A stretch of 7,311 nucleotides of DNA, from positions 1-7,311 of the forward strand of contig JAJYOM010000075.1 in assembly GCA_021796175.1 (NCBI GenBank), written 5' to 3'. Below the pieces are notes generated by a model, which saw only the letters and a program-made list of their open reading frames with translations, was not told where the DNA came from and made no database searches. Source of the DNA: Thermoplasmata archaeon. GTDB taxonomy: Archaea > Thermoplasmatota > Thermoplasmata > Sysuiplasmatales > Sysuiplasmataceae. Each line of letters begins with the position of its first letter. Position 1 is the first letter of the stretch. Below, in pieces: positions 1 through 6,260 of this stretch. The position numbers were made by a program, and so were the translations under genes.

Positions 1-4
1 CGAT

Positions 5-245
5 CTATTCGTCAATCTTCTTCTGTATTTCTTTCTCTTTAGGATTTGTATCATCCATTGTAGGCAGGCACCCCATTTTCAGATACTGCGAAAGACCAGT
101 CTGGTTCATAATATGTTTGTTTGCGGCCGTCTTTCATCATGCTGGCTGGCAGTTTACGTGATGCGGACGGACTGTCCTCTCACACCCGGCCTTCACCCTC
201 GGCAAAGGTTATAATATGAAAGTGTAGATCGTCTGACAGTTGTCA
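5..245 (-). pseudogene. Possible decayed 3' end of an unknown minus-strand gene
   Basis: On the minus strand one frame is open for 20 codons (242 to 183), has a single TGA at 180-182, and is open for another 42 codons to a TGA at 51-53. A second frame overlaps it and carries on to a TAG at 5-7 with a lysine/glutamate-rich end (KEKEIQKKIDE). The middle part reads like protein (for example YYEPDWSFAVSENGVPAYNG). Joined across one stop and one frameshift, this could be the eroded C-terminus of a gene whose 5' part was lost at the dyad next to the recombinase. I do not recognise the family. The segments are short enough for chance open frames, and part of the region must also serve as the recombinase promoter. 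Confidence 0.2.
209..216 (+). promoter_or_regulatory. TATA-like box of the recombinase gene
   Basis: The sequence ttataata lies about 42 bases before the ATG at 254. In archaea transcription usually starts about 25 bases after the box, which puts the start near 238, inside the dyad at 232-247. The assignment rests on sequence and spacing only. Confidence 0.4.
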
Positions 246-247
246 GA
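232..247. promoter_or_regulatory. Dyad (7+2+7) before the serine recombinase: operator or recombination site
   Basis: The arms tctgaca and tgtcaga are perfect inverted repeats around the central dinucleotide gt. The dyad lies between the TATA-like box and the recombinase start, over the expected transcription start, so a bound dimer would block expression. Serine recombinases act on short dyads with a 2-base crossover core, so an att- or res-type site is equally possible. The symmetry is seen directly; both roles are inferred. Confidence 0.4.
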
Positions 248-253
248 TTGCTT

Positions 254-1102
254 ATGAAAGTGGCAATTTATCTTAGGGTTTCAACAACCGAGCAGGCTGA
301 AGAGGGTTTCAGCATCGCTGCCCAGAAGGAAAGGCTGAAGGCATACGTACTCAGCCAGGGATGGGAACTGGCATCCACTTATGAGGATGGCGGTTTTTCC
401 GGTGGCACAACAAACAGGCCCTCTTTCAACAGGCTCAGGGAAGATATGAAACACAGACAATTCGATCTTATACTTGTCTACAAACTTGACAGATTATCAA
501 GGAATATGAGGGATCTGTCGAATCTAGTGCATGAGATGGATGAGTGCGGGGTGTATTTCAAGAGCGCGACAGAACCTTTTGACACAACTACCCCTGCGGG
601 CAAGCTGATATTCAACATGCTTGGAAGCGTTGCAGAATTCGAGAGGGGCATGATTGCAGAACGTGTAAAGATGGGCATGGTGCAGAAGGCGAAAGAAGGT
701 AAAGGCATTCTTGGCTTCAACCATCCATATGGCTACGAATACACAAACGGTGCCCTCCTGCCAGACATCAACGAAGCGCCAGTCGTGAAGTACGTTTACT
801 CCAGGTACCTGGCTGGAGCGAGCCTTGGCGAAATTGCAATGGAACTCAACTCAAAGGGGGTTGCAACGAAGAACAGGAAGTCGTGGAGTAAGCAAACGGT
901 AAGAAACGTTCTTGGAAATCCGCTCTACGCCGGCTTCCTGAGATGGTCCGTTTTCTACTGGAAAGGAGAGCATACTCCTATAATCGACATTGTGACATGG
1001 AACCGCGCACAGAAGGAAAGGTCATACAGGACGAGATCTTCCTCAGCTGTGCTTCAAGTCACTAGTCTGAATGATGGCGAATTCGGCGTGGCAGCCGCAT
1101 GA
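254..1102 (+). CDS. Serine recombinase (resolvase/invertase catalytic domain plus recombinase domain), short form
   Basis: This is a site-specific DNA recombinase of the serine family, which cuts and rejoins DNA through a covalent phosphoserine link. From the ATG at 254 the 282-residue protein opens with YLRVST, giving Arg8 and the nucleophile Ser10. KLDRLSR (77-83) and the helix with AEFERGMIAER (127-137) complete the resolvase-type catalytic domain (about 1-140). A recombinase DNA-binding domain follows (about 155-260; FNHPYGY, NPLYAGF). Large serine recombinases usually run to 450-600 residues with a zinc ribbon and coiled coil after this point; here both are missing and the frame stops at VAAA. 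A TTG at 248 would add MLM-type residues, but it abuts the dyad, and the ATG gives the standard N-terminus with catalytic residues at their usual positions. No Shine-Dalgarno site is visible. The gene is probably from a mobile element; it may be truncated, frameshifted, or a true short form. Confidence 0.9.
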   Translation: MKVAIYLRVSTTEQAEEGFSIAAQKERLKAYVLSQGWELASTYEDGGFSGGTTNRPSFNRLREDMKHRQFDLILVYKLDRLSRNMRDLSNLVHEMDECGVYFKSATEPFDTTTPAGKLIFNMLGSVAEFERGMIAERVKMGMVQKAKEGKGILGFNHPYGYEYTNGALLPDINEAPVVKYVYSRYLAGASLGEIAMELNSKGVATKNRKSWSKQTVRNVLGNPLYAGFLRWSVFYWKGEHTPIIDIVTWNRAQKERSYRTRSSSAVLQVTSLNDGEFGVAAA

Positions 1103-1152
1103 TTCGCTGTTCAAGTGCTCAGCTTGCAGTTTTGAATGGGGCATTACATCTC

Positions 1153-1157
1153 TTTTT
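1153..1157 (+). terminator. Weak T-tract after the recombinase gene
   Basis: A run of five T lies 50 bases after the recombinase stop. Archaeal termination uses U-rich RNA read by RNA polymerase and FttA. A single five-T run is weak evidence, but it is the only such tract before the structured region. Confidence 0.25.
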
Positions 1158-1201
1158 CATAAAATGTTAAGCATGGGCGATTGAATGGATGTACAATATG
1201 G

Positions 1202-1256
1202 AGCAGTTGAGTCAATGTCGGTGAACCGACCTTTACTGCTATGTACACTTATACAT
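1202..1256. repeat. Two adjacent hairpin-forming inverted repeats
   Basis: The outer arms agcagt (1202-1207) and actgct (1235-1240) enclose the inner arms gtcggt (1217-1222) and accgac (1225-1230), which have a 2-base centre. As RNA the inner part would be a 5-base-pair stem with a TGAA loop. Next to it, atgta (1241-1245) and tacat (1252-1256) pair around cactta. All pairings are exact by eye. Function is unknown; candidates are a structured RNA, the 3' end of the recombinase message, or recombination subsites. Confidence 0.45.
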
Positions 1257-1259
1257 GAG

Positions 1260-1350
1260 GACCGTGACCACTTATTCCGAAACACGGGGCACGTGCCATA
1301 GTCTTCATGCAGTTTGTTGCACGACTAAAGGAGAACAAGTAGTCACGGAC
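1260..1350. repeat. 91-base nested palindromic element
   Basis: Two 18-base arms (1260-1277 and 1333-1350) are inverted repeats with 15 of 18 positions paired. Inside lie a perfect 10-base palindrome, ggcacgtgcc (1288-1297), and a hairpin of tagtc (1299-1303) with gacta (1323-1327) enclosing tgca (1308-1311) with tgca (1318-1321). Two of the three arm mismatches become G-U pairs if the minus strand is transcribed, so a minus-strand RNA would pair at 17 of 18 positions. It could be a miniature inverted-repeat element, a structured RNA or a recombination site. No coding sense was found inside beyond a short overlapping frame. Confidence 0.5.
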
Positions 1351-1390
1351 ACTGTCTGTATAGTATAAACTGAAATATTTATGGTATGTA

Positions 1391-1413
1391 TATTTATAAG
1401 CTATATTTATATT
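1391..1413 (+). promoter_or_regulatory. TATA-like AT tract before a possible structured RNA
   Basis: The sequences tatttataag and ctatatttatatt lie 25-45 bases before a switch from AT-rich to GC-richer sequence near 1435. That is the spacing expected of an archaeal promoter. The whole surrounding stretch is AT-rich, so the match may be trivial. Confidence 0.25.
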
Positions 1414-1434
1414 CTAGATAACTATATTCAACAT

Positions 1435-1600
1435 TAGGGAAGGGATAGGTTAATAACGCAACATCCTGGGAAGGCAAGACGTGGTGCTCATGCGGGCCGG
1501 GCTGAAATACAGCGGCGATAGAATATTCGCTTAACGACAAGGATGGGACTACTTGACCCATAGATACACCCAAGACAGGTGAGTCGATTGGGAGAAAATC
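1435..1600 (+). ncRNA. Candidate structured non-coding RNA (unidentified)
   Basis: A GC-richer block sits inside an AT-rich intergenic stretch and contains consecutive hairpins. The first is gcc-gg-gctg / aaata / cagc-ggc (1496-1516). The second is atggg / 9-base loop / cccat (1543-1561). The third is cccaa-gac / aggtga / gtc-ga-ttggg (1569-1592). A longer pairing, catcct (1462-1467) with aggatg (1540-1545), competes with the second hairpin. TATA-like sequence lies just upstream and no reading frame of note crosses the block. It does not show the conserved cores I know for RNase P RNA, SRP RNA or tRNA. Strand and ends are guesses. Confidence 0.22.
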
Positions 1601-1609
1601 ACACGGCTA

Positions 1610-1623
1610 AGCTAAATTTAGCT
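1610..1623. repeat. Perfect 14-base palindrome upstream of rfcL
   Basis: The sequence agctaaatttagct is a perfect 7+7 palindrome about 110 bases before the rfcL start. It could be a binding site for a dimeric regulator. Just after it, aacaat (1626-1631), attgtt (1639-1644) and aacaat (1657-1662) can form two mutually exclusive hairpins. The symmetry is seen; any regulatory role is inferred. Confidence 0.4.
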
Positions 1624-1679
1624 CAAACAATGAAAACTATTGTTAATAGCTATTCCAACAATATAATTATGTACTTTTA

Positions 1680-1687
1680 CTATAATC
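1680..1687 (+). promoter_or_regulatory. TATA-like box of rfcL
   Basis: The sequence ctataatc predicts transcription starting near 1709, giving an rfcL leader of about 25 bases. A second AT-rich candidate lies at 1660-1671. No Shine-Dalgarno site precedes the rfcL ATG. An ATG at 1709 opens a 12-codon frame that overlaps the rfcL start out of frame and ends at 1745-1747. Confidence 0.35.
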
Positions 1688-1733
1688 GCTGCAACATCGG
1701 AAAAGTTCATGGCAAAGCATACCTACCGGCAAC

Positions 1734-3053
1734 ATGAAAATGACTGATATTCTTTGGGCTGAGAAATACAGACCAACCAGGCTAGACGAAGTAATCGGGA
1801 ACTCCGCTTCAAAAGCTGCATTGAGACAATGGGCACGAGGGTGGACCGGCAAGAAGATTCCAACTGTGAGGGGTATTATACTGACGGGCCCACCGGGCGT
1901 TGGAAAGACGACTTCCGCGATCGCACTTGCAAATGAAATGTCCTGGGATTACATTGAAATGAATGCCTCCGACAGAAGAACCGGTAAGGAGCTCAGGAGA
2001 ATTGCACTCCCTGGCGCGTCTACAAACACGTTCAGCCTGGAAGGGAACTATTTCGCACTGGATGAAGGCAAACGGCATGTCATCATACTCGACGAAGCCG
2101 ACAACATCGACAGCAAGGACGACGTAGGCGGTATAGCTGCAGTATCCGAACTACTTAAAGTTACACAGCAGCCGGTCATTTTGATTGTGAATGATCTCTA
2201 CGAACTGACAAGACGCAGCGAGAGCATAAAGAAGGCGTGCAAGGTGGTGAGATTTGAGAATCTCCAGAAGGAGGAGCTTGCACGCGTACTGCACCACATT
2301 GCTGAAACTGAGGACCTCAGAATAAGTTTCGATGCGGCAATGAAGCTTGTTGAAATGGCCGACGGGGATGCGAGAGCAGCAATTAACGATCTACAGTCCA
2401 TTTCTTCCGCCGGTACCATAACAACGAAGGAAACGGCAGACCTGTCAAAGAGGAACAAGACAGTCGACACAAGGGAAGGTGTTGAGCGGTTATTCAGATC
2501 GACAGACATCAAGGAGAATTTGAGAACTATAAGTCTGCTTGAGGAAGATCCAGGCAGCCTGTCCCTCTGGATTGATGAAAATGTTCCACAAAATGCAACC
2601 GATATCTACGGTCTAGCAAACGGTTTTGAAGCGCTATCCAGGGCAACACAATTTGTAAGATGGGCCGGTAAGTTCAGCTACTACAGGCTTTGGTCATATT
2701 CCTCAGATCTGATGGCACTAGGAACAAAGATGACTTCAGGCGGGTATGATCACAAGGAAAGCGCCAGATTTCCACTTGTCTTGACGAAGTTCAGGCACAG
2801 AAACTCCGTTATGGCAACAAGAGATGCGCTCGTTGGTAAAATATCTGCTTATTCTCACACGTCGCCACGCAACGTGCGTGATGCAATGATGCCATTCCTG
2901 AGAAACGCATTTCACAGTTCTGATAGGTTCGCGACGTCGATGACTGAAAGACTTAACCTCAGTATAGAGGAAATAGCTGCTTTGATGGGTGAAACAGAGG
3001 ATTCAAGTGCAGTCAGTAAAATCGCAGGAGATGCGGGTATTTCGTCTGATTAG
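1734..3053 (+). CDS. rfcL: Replication factor C large subunit (clamp loader ATPase)
   Basis: RFC-L joins small RFC subunits to open the PCNA sliding clamp and load it on primed DNA, using ATP. The 439-residue protein begins with the family's WAEKYRP box (8-14). It has Walker A GPPGVGKT (52-59), Walker B VIILDEAD (116-123), sensor 1 ILIVND (149-154) and the GDARAAINDLQ sensor 2 helix (211-221), then a long alpha-helical C-terminal region. An in-frame ATG at 1740 (MTDILWAEKYRP) is an equally good start, since neither ATG has a Shine-Dalgarno site. Many archaeal RFC-L proteins end in a lysine-rich tail with a PCNA-interacting QxxLxxFF box. Here the end is acidic and serine-rich (GETEDSSAVSKIAG) with no such box. 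The small RFC subunit gene is not adjacent. The gene stands alone between non-coding stretches, so it is probably a single transcription unit. Confidence 0.95.
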   Translation: MKMTDILWAEKYRPTRLDEVIGNSASKAALRQWARGWTGKKIPTVRGIILTGPPGVGKTTSAIALANEMSWDYIEMNASDRRTGKELRRIALPGASTNTFSLEGNYFALDEGKRHVIILDEADNIDSKDDVGGIAAVSELLKVTQQPVILIVNDLYELTRRSESIKKACKVVRFENLQKEELARVLHHIAETEDLRISFDAAMKLVEMADGDARAAINDLQSISSAGTITTKETADLSKRNKTVDTREGVERLFRSTDIKENLRTISLLEEDPGSLSLWIDENVPQNATDIYGLANGFEALSRATQFVRWAGKFSYYRLWSYSSDLMALGTKMTSGGYDHKESARFPLVLTKFRHRNSVMATRDALVGKISAYSHTSPRNVRDAMMPFLRNAFHSSDRFATSMTERLNLSIEEIAALMGETEDSSAVSKIAGDAGISSD

Positions 3054-3297
3054 AATGGCAATTCATTTATTAATTGGTATTAATATTGACACTTGATATT
3101 TATTCTTAGCCACATTCTGGTAATTAAATTAAAATTAATCAATACTATATATTATATTAAGATATATGGCTGAATCTGGGGGGTTATTGTCATAGTCTAC
3201 ATTCAAGACTCGAAAGAGAAGAGATGAATTATCGTCGATTAACTGCAAATTCTGACTGAGTCGCCGGCGGCCGGTAGCTGATGGAGGAAAAACAGGC
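3054..3297. other. AT-rich intergenic stretch between rfcL and taw1
   Basis: The first 110 bases are strongly AT-rich with no clear T-tract terminator. After that come a small inverted repeat, agtct (3195-3199) with agact (3207-3211), and a short GC island, tcgccggcggccgg (3261-3274), containing ccgg-cgg-ccgg symmetry. The ggagg at 3283-3287 is too far from the taw1 ATG to be its ribosome site and lies before the TATA-like box. No convincing gene is seen on either strand. Confidence 0.4.
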
Positions 3298-3304
3298 TAA
3301 TATA
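3298..3304 (+). promoter_or_regulatory. TATA-like box of taw1 (leaderless spacing)
   Basis: The sequence taatata is centred 26 bases before the ATG at 3327, so transcription should begin at or beside the start codon. Together with the lack of a Shine-Dalgarno site this points to a leaderless message. Confidence 0.5.
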
Positions 3305-3326
3305 CTCAACTCAAATATTGCGAGCT

Positions 3327-4322
3327 ATGGATGCCCAACGGAAGGCAGTGCTGGAGAAGCAGCATTATAAGGTAATAGGGGAACACAGTGCTGTCAAGGT
3401 ATGTCACTGGACCAAGGAGAAGATGATCCATGAGCGCGGATGTTACAAGCAGAGTTTCTACGGCATTGAATCTCACCGATGCATCCAGATGACTCCATCT
3501 GTCAACCAGTGTTCAGAGAACTGCATGTTCTGCTGGCGTTTCCAGGACTTTGAGGAAGATCACATTGACGTTGAAGATGATCCAAAGTTCATCCTGGAAG
3601 AGGCTATAGAGGCACAGAGAAAGCTGATGAGCGGATACAAGGGAGACCCGAGAGTCACCGGTGAAAAGTGGAATGCATCACAAACCCCGAAGCATGTGGC
3701 GATTTCCCTTACGGGAGAACCCACTGCTTACACACGGCTCGGCGAATACATAGGACTCTGTCATCAGGCTGGAATGACGACATTCCTTGTTACCAATGGC
3801 ACGAATCCGGATGTATTGCGCAGGCTGGACCCGCTTCCCACTCAATTATATGTTACAATCGCGGCCCCTTCCAGGGAGATATTCACAAAAGTATGTGCCC
3901 CGATCAGGTCAAATGCATGGGAGCAGCTTATGGAAACGCTTTCACTTCTTCCTTCACTTAATACAAGGAAAGTGATCAGGCATACACTGGTGAAGGACTG
4001 GACACTAGGCTTCGTAGAGCAGTACGCGAAACTGGACAGGGTCGCCGAACCTCATTTCATAGAGTCCAAAGGATACGTGCATGTTGGATATTCACGTGAA
4101 AGGCTGACGATTGACAACATGCCCTCTCATGATGAAATTCGCTCCTTCGCTCTCAGGCTCTCTGGGGAACTGGGTGATTATGACCTCCAGAGCGAACGCA
4201 GGGATTCAAGGGTGGCGCTCCTTGTCAGGAAGGGGGTAAACAGATGGCTCCCCGGTCTGGAAAGGCCAATTGAGGAAGAACTGCGTTATAACCAGCAGAT
4301 CGGGATAAGGGCATCAGACTGA
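3327..4322 (+). CDS. taw1: tRNA 4-demethylwyosine synthase (radical SAM, TYW1/Taw1)
   Basis: Taw1 converts N1-methylguanosine at position 37 of tRNA-Phe to 4-demethylwyosine (imG-14) using pyruvate and S-adenosylmethionine; this is the ring-closing step of wyosine synthesis. From the ATG at 3327 the 331-residue protein has Cys26, Cys39 and Cys52 for the second iron-sulfur cluster and the radical SAM triad CSENCMFC (Cys62, Cys66, Cys69). These positions match, from memory, those described for the Methanocaldococcus jannaschii enzyme. Lys41, the proposed pyruvate-binding lysine, is also in place. SLTGEPT (127-133) matches the SAM-binding GGE-type motif. As usual in archaea, there is no N-terminal flavodoxin domain. 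A TTG at 3318 would add three residues, but the numbering match and TATA spacing favour the ATG. The stop lies 4 bases from that of the convergent fttA gene. Confidence 0.95.
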   Translation: MDAQRKAVLEKQHYKVIGEHSAVKVCHWTKEKMIHERGCYKQSFYGIESHRCIQMTPSVNQCSENCMFCWRFQDFEEDHIDVEDDPKFILEEAIEAQRKLMSGYKGDPRVTGEKWNASQTPKHVAISLTGEPTAYTRLGEYIGLCHQAGMTTFLVTNGTNPDVLRRLDPLPTQLYVTIAAPSREIFTKVCAPIRSNAWEQLMETLSLLPSLNTRKVIRHTLVKDWTLGFVEQYAKLDRVAEPHFIESKGYVHVGYSRERLTIDNMPSHDEIRSFALRLSGELGDYDLQSERRDSRVALLVRKGVNRWLPGLERPIEEELRYNQQIGIRASD

Positions 4323-4326
4323 CTGT

Positions 4327-6252
4327 TCACCTGAGGCGTACTGTCTCGAGGTTCATAGGCGCCTTAGTTTCTATGCCAAACTTCTTGTGTATCGTGCTTG
4401 CGAGTTCGAGGCACTTATGTTCTTCGCCATGGCCAAGGAATATCTTGTTTGGTTTAGGGTCAAGTCCGGCCACGTAGTTGAGCAGTTGCCTTCTGTCTGA
4501 ATGGCCGCTGAAGCCGTCAACCGTCTCGATATTCAGTGTTATCGGCACACCAATCTGCTGACCGCGTTCAGTCATCTGCAGTTCCTTTATACCCCTCTGA
4601 ATTCTCCTTCCCAGAGTGCCTTCTGCCTGGTAGCCGACGAATATCAGCGTGTTGTTTGGATTATCCGCCCAGTGCTTCATGTACTCGAGAACAGGACCGC
4701 CATTCATCATGCCTGAGGTAGCAAGGACTATGCAGGGCTCCGGGTCATTCAGTATCTTCTGGCGTGTCTCGGCGCTGTCAACCCGCTTGAATATCGGTGA
4801 GAGAAACGGATTCTCCCCATTCTGGAATATCTGGGTTCTTAGCTGGCTGTTAAGATACTCTGGATACGCGGTGTGTATCGCTGTCGCTTCCCATATCATG
4901 CCATCAAGCCACACCTGAAGTGTTGGAACCTGGCCCGTTCTCATAAGCTCCTCAAGAACAAGCATTATCTCCTGAGATCTGCCAACGGCGAAGACAGGAA
5001 TGATCACCTTTCCCTGTCTTGCCAAGACACGTTCAACAATGGTTTTCAATCCCTGTGAGGCATCCTGTCTTGAAGCCTGCATGTCGTGGTAACCACCATA
5101 GGTGGATTCCATTACAAGTGCCTCCAGCCTTGGGAACTTGTTGTTTGCCGGGTTAAACAGCCAAGTCTTTTCAAACTTGATATCTCCGCTGAAGGCTATA
5201 TTGTAAAGGCCGTCACCAATGTGGAAGTGTGCCACCGCCGAACCGAGAATGTGTCCGGCGTTCTGGAAAGTCAGTCTGATGTCAGGAGAAATATCTGTAG
5301 TTTCTCCATATTTCAGCGTTATACAGTTAGCAACCTCTTTCCTGATGTTGGCTGACTCGTACGGCGCCTTCTTGCCTTCTCCAATGGCTACCTTGAGCAT
5401 GTCCAGCTGCAGCATCGACATCATATCCCTTGTGGGTGGAGTGCAGTACACGGGTCCATCGTAACCGTATTTGAAAAGTGCCGGCAACAGGCCAGTGTGA
5501 TCCAGGTGGGCATGAGTTATGACCACTGCATCCAGCGATTCAATAGGCTGCAGTTCAGGCGCATTCAGATATGGAGCGGGTACGTTTGGACCGCCCGAAT
5601 CCTGATCAGAAGTTCCAAGTCCGCAGTCAATCAGCACCTTGCTCTGCCTGGTGCTCAGTAATGATGAGCTACGACCGACCTCCCTGAAACCGCCAAGTGA
5701 CGTAACCCTTACCCAGTTTTCGCCGTCTATCATGGGTCTGGAAAGTCTTCTGCCCACCTTCCTGAGAAAGTCCTTTCTCTCGTTGGCAATTGTGCGCATA
5801 TAGGTCCTTATGTCACCTATTGTTTTGGATGGAATTGGTGGTGCCCGAACGACCTTGGGAGCCCAGCCTATCTCCTTCTTTATCTCGTTGAGAACTGCGC
5901 CCTGTTTGCCTATGACGGCGCCGGGACTCAGTGCTTCGATTATGACTTCACCAGTTTCCTCATCGAAAAAGATGTCGACTACCTGTGCTTCGGGAGGTAT
6001 TATTTCTCTTATCTTCTTCTCCGCGATTTCCTCGGATGCGAGCAATGACGGATCTGGCCTTATGTCAACACGCCTTCTGAGAAGCTGAGCCAGCTGTCTG
6101 ACTATGTCGGTATTCTGAGAATAGGTATCGAAGTTCTTTATGTACACAACTACTACAGAAGCCTCAAAATCGATGTTTGTGACCTCTATGTCAGAGGGTA
6201 TCGTCTTTCTAACTATGTCTTTTATTTCGTCTACTGTTTTCTCAACGGCCAT
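4327..6252 (-). CDS. fttA: Transcription termination factor FttA / aCPSF1 (KH, metallo-beta-lactamase, beta-CASP ribonuclease)
   Basis: FttA is the archaeal homologue of the CPSF73 endonuclease. It cleaves nascent U-rich RNA and releases RNA polymerase at gene ends. The 641-residue protein has an N-terminal KH-like region (1-65) and a KH domain with GAVIGKQG (111-118). The metallo-beta-lactamase domain starts near 180 and carries HAHLDH (247-252), GHILGS (333-338) and SGD (355-357). The beta-CASP insert begins at MESTYGG (381-387) and includes ATSGMMNGGP (511-520) with His527. The C-terminal part returns to the lactamase fold with FSGHSD (581-586) and GHGEEH (607-612). All expected zinc-site motifs are present, so the enzyme should be active. 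Length is normal for the family. It lies 84 bases downstream of psmB on the same strand, a pairing seen in other euryarchaea, and converges with taw1. Confidence 0.96.
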   Translation of the reverse strand: MAVEKTVDEIKDIVRKTIPSDIEVTNIDFEASVVVVYIKNFDTYSQNTDIVRQLAQLLRRRVDIRPDPSLLASEEIAEKKIREIIPPEAQVVDIFFDEETGEVIIEALSPGAVIGKQGAVLNEIKKEIGWAPKVVRAPPIPSKTIGDIRTYMRTIANERKDFLRKVGRRLSRPMIDGENWVRVTSLGGFREVGRSSSLLSTRQSKVLIDCGLGTSDQDSGGPNVPAPYLNAPELQPIESLDAVVITHAHLDHTGLLPALFKYGYDGPVYCTPPTRDMMSMLQLDMLKVAIGEGKKAPYESANIRKEVANCITLKYGETTDISPDIRLTFQNAGHILGSAVAHFHIGDGLYNIAFSGDIKFEKTWLFNPANNKFPRLEALVMESTYGGYHDMQASRQDASQGLKTIVERVLARQGKVIIPVFAVGRSQEIMLVLEELMRTGQVPTLQVWLDGMIWEATAIHTAYPEYLNSQLRTQIFQNGENPFLSPIFKRVDSAETRQKILNDPEPCIVLATSGMMNGGPVLEYMKHWADNPNNTLIFVGYQAEGTLGRRIQRGIKELQMTERGQQIGVPITLNIETVDGFSGHSDRRQLLNYVAGLDPKPNKIFLGHGEEHKCLELASTIHKKFGIETKAPMNLETVRLR

Positions 6253-6260
6253 TAGTTTTG

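Larger units (their letters stand above)
1071..1301 (+). other. Open frame overlapping the recombinase end, possible frameshifted tail
   Basis: The frame one base ahead of the recombinase frame is open from ATG 1071 to TGA 1182-1184 (37 codons). It resumes directly in the same frame with ATG 1185 to TAG 1299-1301 (38 codons). The first part contains HDSLFKCSACSFEW, a single CxxC knuckle where large serine recombinases have a cysteine zinc ribbon. A second cysteine pair is not seen. The frame may be the remains of the lost C-terminal region after a frameshift, or two chance small frames. The 3' part overlaps the inverted repeats at 1202-1350, which argues against simple coding use. Confidence 0.22.

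Noticed and set aside
248..253. TTG start for the recombinase
   Set aside because: It touches the dyad and adds two residues before a standard MKVAIYLRVST start; the ATG at 254 is preferred.
1435..1600. RNase P RNA or SRP RNA in the structured block
   Set aside because: The conserved cores (GAGGAAAGUC-type for RNase P, GGAAGG...AGCAGC-type for SRP helix 8) are not present. A ggaagg-like string at 1470 lacks the partner sequence.
2198..2512. 104-codon minus-strand frame inside rfcL
   Set aside because: It lies entirely opposite the conserved sensor regions of rfcL, and its composition is that of a reverse reading.
3219..3257. C/D box small RNA candidate (gagatga with a later ctga)
   Set aside because: The C box is imperfect, there are no internal C'/D' boxes, and the spacing is too short for the usual archaeal two-guide RNA.
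3283..3287. ggagg as the ribosome site for taw1
   Set aside because: It is about 40 bases from the ATG and lies before the TATA-like box, so it would not be in the message.
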